DNA of 7,109 nucleotides from a bacterium (lineage in GTDB: Bacteria; Patescibacteriota; Patescibacteriia; Patescibacteriales; Patescibacteriaceae): positions 1 through 7,109 of the forward strand of contig JAKAFD010000038.1 of the NCBI GenBank assembly GCA_021818075.1, in the 5' to 3' direction. Each line of letters starts with the position of its first letter. Positions within the stretch are counted from its first letter, which is position 1. The notes under the pieces are model-generated. The model ran no database searches and was not told the origin of the DNA. It was given only the letters and a program-made list of their open reading frames with translations. Both the position numbers and the translations under genes were made by a program. This document shows, in pieces, positions 5,551-7,109 of this stretch.

Positions 5551-5570
5551 GTGCCCCGTGCAGGATTTGA
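5537..5570 (-). repeat. Displaced partial copy of the tRNA-Lys 3' end
   Basis: 5537-5570 matches 5727-5760 with 3 mismatches in 34, at a constant offset of 190. The shared part covers tRNA-Lys from its T loop through the 3' end and on into the terminator-side bases. The 5' two-thirds of a tRNA are absent, so this is not a functional gene. The copy ends abruptly at 5571, where the structured repeat starts. One change (T5568 against C5758) falls in the T-loop TTCGA of the copy. Confidence 0.85.
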
Positions 5571-5703
5571 TCACAACTCTCGCTCGCTTCCGCTCGCTCG
5601 GTCGCGACCCCAGCTCGCGGTGCGGCTCGCCCCAATTGCTCGCCGCACATCGCTGCGCTTTTCTCATCCTGACGCCAGCCAAGCAGTTGGCTGGCTCCGG
5701 AGC
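5571..5703 (-). repeat. tRNA-end-associated structured repeat, copy A (Lys)
   Basis: Shares 46 of its first 50 bases (5571-5620) with copy B (5925-5974), then stays alignable to its end. Parts in plus-strand order: GAG/GCG-type block 5578-5598; perfect palindrome GGTCGCGACC (5600-5609); hairpin GTGCGGC (5620-5626) with GCCGCAC (5642-5648); conserved ACATCGCT (5647-5654); ATCCTG (5666-5671), complementary to CAGGAT of the tRNA-Lys copy (5561-5566); and a 9-bp hairpin GCCAGCCAA (5674-5682) with TTGGCTGGC (5687-5695), loop GCAG. It has no credible coding content. It lies between the displaced tRNA-Lys end and the terminator of the intact tRNA-Lys. Strand is given in the tRNA sense; whether it is transcribed is unknown. 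Confidence 0.8.
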
Positions 5704-5704
5704 A

Positions 5705-5740
5705 AAAAATAAAAGCACTTCTTGAAGTGCTTTTATTTTT
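5705..5740. terminator. Terminator of the tRNA-Lys transcript (bidirectional)
   Basis: A 17-bp inverted repeat, 5705-5721 with 5724-5740, core AAAAGCACTTC and GAAGTGCTTTT, flanked by A and T tracts on each side. On the minus strand it begins 1 nt after the last base of tRNA-Lys and ends in six T, so it should end the Arg-Met-Lys tRNA transcript. Confidence 0.88.
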
Positions 5741-5741
5741 G

Positions 5742-5814
5742 TGCCCCGTGCAGGATTCGAACCTGCGACCGTCTGCTTAAGAGGCAGCTGCTCTACCAAC
5801 TGAGCTAACGAGGC
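5742..5814 (-). tRNA. tRNA-Lys (anticodon CTT)
   Basis: A 73-nt cloverleaf on the minus strand. The acceptor GCCTCGT pairs with ACGGGGC (one T-G), with discriminator A73 and no encoded CCA. D arm GCTC/GAGC with loop AGTTGGTA; anticodon stem GCTGC/GCAGA, with the outermost pair G27-A43 mismatched, and loop CTCTTAA giving CTT, which reads AAG; variable CGGTC; T arm GCAGG/CCTGC with a normal TTCGAAT loop. Last gene of a leftward tRNA trio, 13 nt after tRNA-Met and followed at once by an intrinsic terminator. Its T loop and 3' end are duplicated 190 bp away beyond the structured repeat. Confidence 0.95.
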
Positions 5815-5827
5815 AAAAAATTATTCG

Positions 5828-5901
5828 TGGCTGGGGAGAGGATCGGACTCTCGACCTTAGCGTTATGAGTGCTACGCTCTAACCAACTGAGCTACCCAGC
5901 C
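5828..5901 (-). tRNA. tRNA-Met (anticodon CAT), probably elongator, with odd T loop
   Basis: A 74-nt cloverleaf on the minus strand. The acceptor GGCTGGG/CCCAGCC is perfect, with A73 and no CCA. D arm GCTC/GAGC with loop AGTTGGTTA; anticodon loop CTCATAA gives CAT. The paired 1-72 end and lack of three G-C pairs below the anticodon argue against initiator tRNA; the GGCT start and GTTGGTTAGAGC D arm resemble elongator Met. tRNA-Ile with lysidine is the main alternative. Two oddities: the T loop is TCCGATC, with C at position 55 instead of the nearly universal U (pseudouridine), and the innermost anticodon-stem pair 31-39 is A-C. Both could reflect a relaxed or specialised copy. Confidence 0.9.
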
Positions 5902-5903
5902 TC

Positions 5904-5923
5904 TGTGCTCCCGTCAGGACTCG
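5904..5923 (-). repeat. Displaced partial copy of the tRNA-Arg 3' end
   Basis: 5904-5923 is identical over 20 bases to 6063-6082, offset 159. It holds the T-loop to 3'-end part of tRNA-Arg plus two flanking bases. It sits 2 nt before the 5' end of tRNA-Met and directly abuts structured repeat B. The remaining tRNA is missing. Confidence 0.87.
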
Positions 5924-6062
5924 GTCACAACTCTCGCTCGCTTCCGCTCGCAAGGTCGCGACCCCGCCTCGCGGTTTGCCGCGCCGGAATTGCGCGGCAA
6001 ACATCGCTCCGGCTTTCTCGTCCTGGCGCACGCCAAGCAGTTGGCGTGCTATGTTCGCATCT
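5924..6062 (-). repeat. tRNA-end-associated structured repeat, copy B (Arg)
   Basis: Second copy of the structured repeat, with the same order of parts as copy A: GAG/GCG-type block; palindrome GGTCGCGACC (5954-5963); an 11-bp hairpin GTTTGCCGCGC (5974-5984) with GCGCGGCAAAC (5992-6002); ACATCGCT (6001-6008); GTCCTG (6020-6025), complementary to CAGGAC in the tRNA-Arg copy (5915-5920); and a 9-bp hairpin GCACGCCAA (6028-6036) with TTGGCGTGC (6041-6049), loop GCAG as in copy A. Sequence differences from copy A in the arms are matched on the opposite arms. Unlike copy A, no terminator separates it from its intact tRNA, so it should be transcribed between tRNA-Arg and tRNA-Met if the trio is one operon. 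Confidence 0.8.
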
Positions 6063-6064
6063 TG

Positions 6065-6136
6065 TGCTCCCGTCAGGACTCGAACCCGAAACTCTTGGTC
6101 CGAAGCCAAGTGTGATATCCATTTCACCACAGGAGC
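6065..6136 (-). tRNA. tRNA-Arg (anticodon TCG)
   Basis: A 72-nt cloverleaf on the minus strand. The acceptor GCTCCTG pairs with CGGGAGC (one T-G), with A73 and no CCA. D arm GTGA/TCAC with loop AATGGATA; anticodon stem CTTGG/CCAAG, loop CTTCGGA giving TCG, which reads CGA; T arm TCGGG/CCTGA (one G-T) with a normal TTCGAGT loop. First gene of the leftward tRNA trio. Its T-loop-to-3'-end part is repeated exactly at 5904-5923, on the far side of structured repeat B. Confidence 0.94.
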
Positions 6137-6181
6137 GGCAACTAATAACATTTTAAAGCATTTTGGCTAAACAAAAAAGGT

Positions 6182-6210
6182 TTGACAACCCTAGGTAAAC
6201 AGCTTCTAAA
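6182..6210 (+). promoter_or_regulatory. Possible upstream promoter for 6298-6955
   Basis: A perfect -35 TTGACA (6182-6187) is followed after 17 bp by TCTAAA (6205-6210, four of six consensus bases). It would be a second, weaker start upstream of the better promoter at 6243-6271. I found no convincing promoter on the minus strand for tRNA-Arg in the same gap. Confidence 0.35.
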
Positions 6211-6242
6211 TTAACATAACTAACTAAAAAAATCAAGACGAT

Positions 6243-6271
6243 TTGACCGGCGGATTTTTTACTTTTATAAT
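6243..6271 (+). promoter_or_regulatory. Sigma-70-type promoter for the 6298-6955 gene pair
   Basis: TTGACC (6243-6248) and perfect TATAAT (6266-6271), spacer 17 bp. Transcription would start near 6278, giving a short leader of about 20 nt without a Shine-Dalgarno. Confidence 0.85.
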
Positions 6272-6297
6272 GAAGGCAAATAAAGTAAAATAATCGT

Positions 6298-6528
6298 ATG
6301 GAAAATATCGTCCAAGAAATTTATCAGCTGGTTAAAAAGAAAATGCGCGAACAAGGCGCTTATGACCGCGACGCTTACGGCGAATTCGTTAATGAAACGA
6401 TTGATTATTTCTCCGAGAAAGGCAAGTTAAGCGACGACGAAAACGAAGAATTTATCAAGGACCAGCTAATGGCTATGTGGGAGGATTTTTCCGACCAAAT
6501 CGCTAATAGCGAAGACTATGAAGCTTAA
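6298..6528 (+). CDS. Small acidic soluble protein of unknown function (76 aa)
   Basis: I do not recognise a family. The 76 residues are charged, predicted mostly helical (IVQEIYQLVKKKMREQG, FVNETIDYFSEKGKL, EEFIKDQLMAMWEDFSDQI), strongly acidic in the second half (DDENEEF near 46-52, ending NSEDYEA), and free of cysteine or a signal peptide, so probably cytoplasmic. Support for a real gene: a near-consensus promoter 27 nt upstream, codon use like its neighbours, and an 11-bp overlap with the next gene's start, a common sign of translational coupling. No Shine-Dalgarno. It may be a small adaptor or regulator of the membrane protein encoded downstream, but nothing in the sequence shows this. 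Confidence 0.8.
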   Translation: MENIVQEIYQLVKKKMREQGAYDRDAYGEFVNETIDYFSEKGKLSDDENEEFIKDQLMAMWEDFSDQIANSEDYEA

Positions 6529-6955
6529 ACCGGCTGTGCGAAAATTATTAATAAAAATTTTGGCGATTTTAGCTTTGGCGTTAATCGTCCTGGCGGCGGT
6601 GTTTTTAATTAAAAGCCGTTTTATCAAGACGGCGCCTGACAGCCAATCCAACACCTCACCCGAAAGCTCTCAACTGCCGCCTCTGCCCGACCAAAAATTC
6701 GCGCCGCGCGACCCTAATTTAAATAACGAACAAAATCTGGTTAAAGATTATCTAGCCAACCATCTGACCGAGCTCTCCCCCACTAAGGAGGTGCTGGGTG
6801 GCAAATTCTACCTAACTGACATTAAGTTTAACGGCGCCAATCAAGCCGATATCAGCTATGAAGACGGACACATCGCCCTGCAAGCCCAGGTCAGCTACAC
6901 TATCAACCCCCGGGAACTGAAAATCACCGATTTTAAAATAACTAAGGAAAATTAG
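6518..6955 (+). CDS. Single-pass membrane protein with proline-rich stalk and extracytoplasmic domain (145 aa)
   Basis: Family not recognised. Basic N-terminus (MKLKPAVRK), one strong hydrophobic helix at about 10-31 (LLIKILAILALALIVLAAVFLI), then SRF and a Ser/Pro-rich stretch at about 39-65 that reads as a stalk. The C-terminal 80 residues look like a compact alpha/beta domain: a helix (EQNLVKDYLANHLTEL, 71-86) and beta-like segments (GGKFYLTDIKFN, HIALQAQVSYTI, ELKITDFKI). The positive-inside rule places the C-terminal part outside the cytoplasm. The ATG at 6518 overlaps the upstream gene by 11 bp. An AAGGAGG inside the coding region (6785-6791) has no start codon at a useful distance. Possible roles, such as an envelope-associated domain, would be guesswork. 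Confidence 0.82.
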   Translation: MKLKPAVRKLLIKILAILALALIVLAAVFLIKSRFIKTAPDSQSNTSPESSQLPPLPDQKFAPRDPNLNNEQNLVKDYLANHLTELSPTKEVLGGKFYLTDIKFNGANQADISYEDGHIALQAQVSYTINPRELKITDFKITKEN

Positions 6956-6972
6956 AGTCTGGTCCGCAATTA

Positions 6973-7001
6973 TTGACAAAAAAGAATAATTGTTATAGTA
7001 T
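6973..7001 (+). promoter_or_regulatory. Promoter for the gene at the right edge
   Basis: A perfect -35 TTGACA (6973-6978) is followed by two overlapping -10 candidates: TATAGT (6994-6999) with a TGT extension and a 15-bp spacer, or TAGTAT (6996-7001) with a 17-bp spacer. Either places the transcription start near 7007. Confidence 0.65.
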
Positions 7002-7006
7002 AACAA
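6990..7006. promoter_or_regulatory. Operator-like perfect palindrome over the -10
   Basis: TTGTTATA (6990-6997), one central G, then TATAACAA (6999-7006): a perfect 8+1+8 dyad covering the -10 region and likely start site. This is where a dimeric repressor would block polymerase. The regulator is unknown. Confidence 0.55.
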
Positions 7007-7017
7007 AACTTAAACAC

Positions 7018-7037
7018 AACCCCTTGGGGTTATTTTT
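7018..7037 (+). terminator. Terminator-like hairpin between promoter and start codon
   Basis: AACCCC (7018-7023) and GGGGTT (7026-7031) followed by ATTTTT (7032-7037). It may simply end the 6298-6955 transcript, but it also lies inside the leader of the next gene, about 11 nt after that gene's likely start site, so it could act as an attenuator. Confidence 0.55.
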
Positions 7038-7047
7038 AATACAATGT

Positions 7048-7109
7048 ATGACTGCCACCAAAACTAAAACAGCCACCGAGTCCAAAAGCCAAACTTTAGC
7101 CGCTATTAA
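7048..7109 (+). CDS. Start of an unidentified gene (cut by window edge)
   Basis: ATG at 7048 opens a frame that stays open to the right edge (20 complete codons, beginning MTATKTKTATE). The residues are polar and Thr/Lys/Ser-rich, then SQTLAAI, typical of a flexible N-terminal tail; too little is present to name a family. The alternative ATG at 7044 hits a stop after 7 codons. Support comes from the promoter, the operator-like dyad and the hairpin just upstream. No Shine-Dalgarno. Confidence 0.5.
   Translation, partial: MTATKTKTATESKSQTLAAI

Noticed and set aside
5425..5799. Minus-strand open frame through the HU tail, repeat A and tRNA-Lys
   Set aside because: It crosses a strong terminator, a structured repeat and a tRNA; the translation is an artefact of GC-rich repeat sequence.
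5828..5901. Initiator tRNA-fMet
   Set aside because: Bases 1 and 72 are paired G-C and the anticodon stem lacks the three G-C pairs of initiators.
5571..6062. CRISPR-like array
   Set aside because: Only two copies, about 135 bp each, internally structured, with tRNA genes between them; there are no short regular repeats, spacers or cas genes.
5571..6062. Self-cleaving ribozyme such as hammerhead in the repeats
   Set aside because: A GAGAAA stretch next to helices was checked, but the conserved CUGAUGA core is absent and I cannot place any known ribozyme core.
5551..6064. Integron attC sites
   Set aside because: Folded hairpins and tandem placement invite the idea, but there are no paired GTTRRRY/RYYYAAC core sites and no cassettes. 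The tRNA-end duplicates fit tRNA-targeting integration better.
5869..6170. Several open frames on both strands across repeat B and the tRNAs
   Set aside because: They read through tRNA-Met, tRNA-Arg and the hairpins, have no start signals, and the second repeat copy does not preserve the same frame.

Overview
The window reads as a chromosomal segment of a small-genome bacterium, most likely of the Candidate Phyla Radiation (Patescibacteria, Parcubacteria-like). This is inferred from the four-domain ribosomal protein S1, the compact infC-rpmI-rplT-secG-HU run, the near absence of Shine-Dalgarno sequences before core genes, tRNA genes without encoded CCA, and several small membrane-anchored proteins that I cannot assign to a family. 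No lineage was confirmed by a search.

Layout. 1-414 (minus) is the N-terminal part of glycerol-3-phosphate dehydrogenase (gpsA), with a candidate promoter almost touching its start codon. 415-722 has no gene but holds a large nested palindrome (489-615), a second hairpin and a minus-strand terminator. 723-1175 (minus) is a small membrane-anchored protein of unknown function. A good promoter at 1269-1296 starts rightward transcription through a GC-rich structured leader into rpsA (1417-2562). An inverted repeat ends rpsA, and its loop also holds the -35 of the next promoter. Then come an AI-2E family permease (2644-3681), infC, rpmI, rplT, secG and a HU-family protein (5140-5502), closely packed and probably largely co-transcribed: initiation factor 3, two 50S proteins, the Sec channel subunit and a nucleoid protein. 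A very strong terminator closes this block.

5551-6136 is the most unusual part. Three leftward tRNA genes (Arg-TCG, Met-CAT, Lys-CTT in transcription order) are interleaved with two copies of a roughly 135-base structured, GC-rich repeat (5571-5703 and 5924-6062). Each repeat lies between an intact tRNA gene and a second, partial copy of that same tRNA's 3' end (Lys for one, Arg for the other). The two copies differ by paired, compensatory changes in their hairpins. The arrangement looks like gene-less miniature elements that inserted at tRNA 3' ends, or a structured RNA family tied to tRNA ends.

6298-6955 (plus) holds two overlapping small genes, an acidic soluble protein and a single-pass membrane protein with a proline-rich stalk, behind a near-consensus promoter. 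The right edge has a promoter overlapped by a perfect 17-bp operator-like palindrome, a terminator-like hairpin, and the first codons of a further gene.
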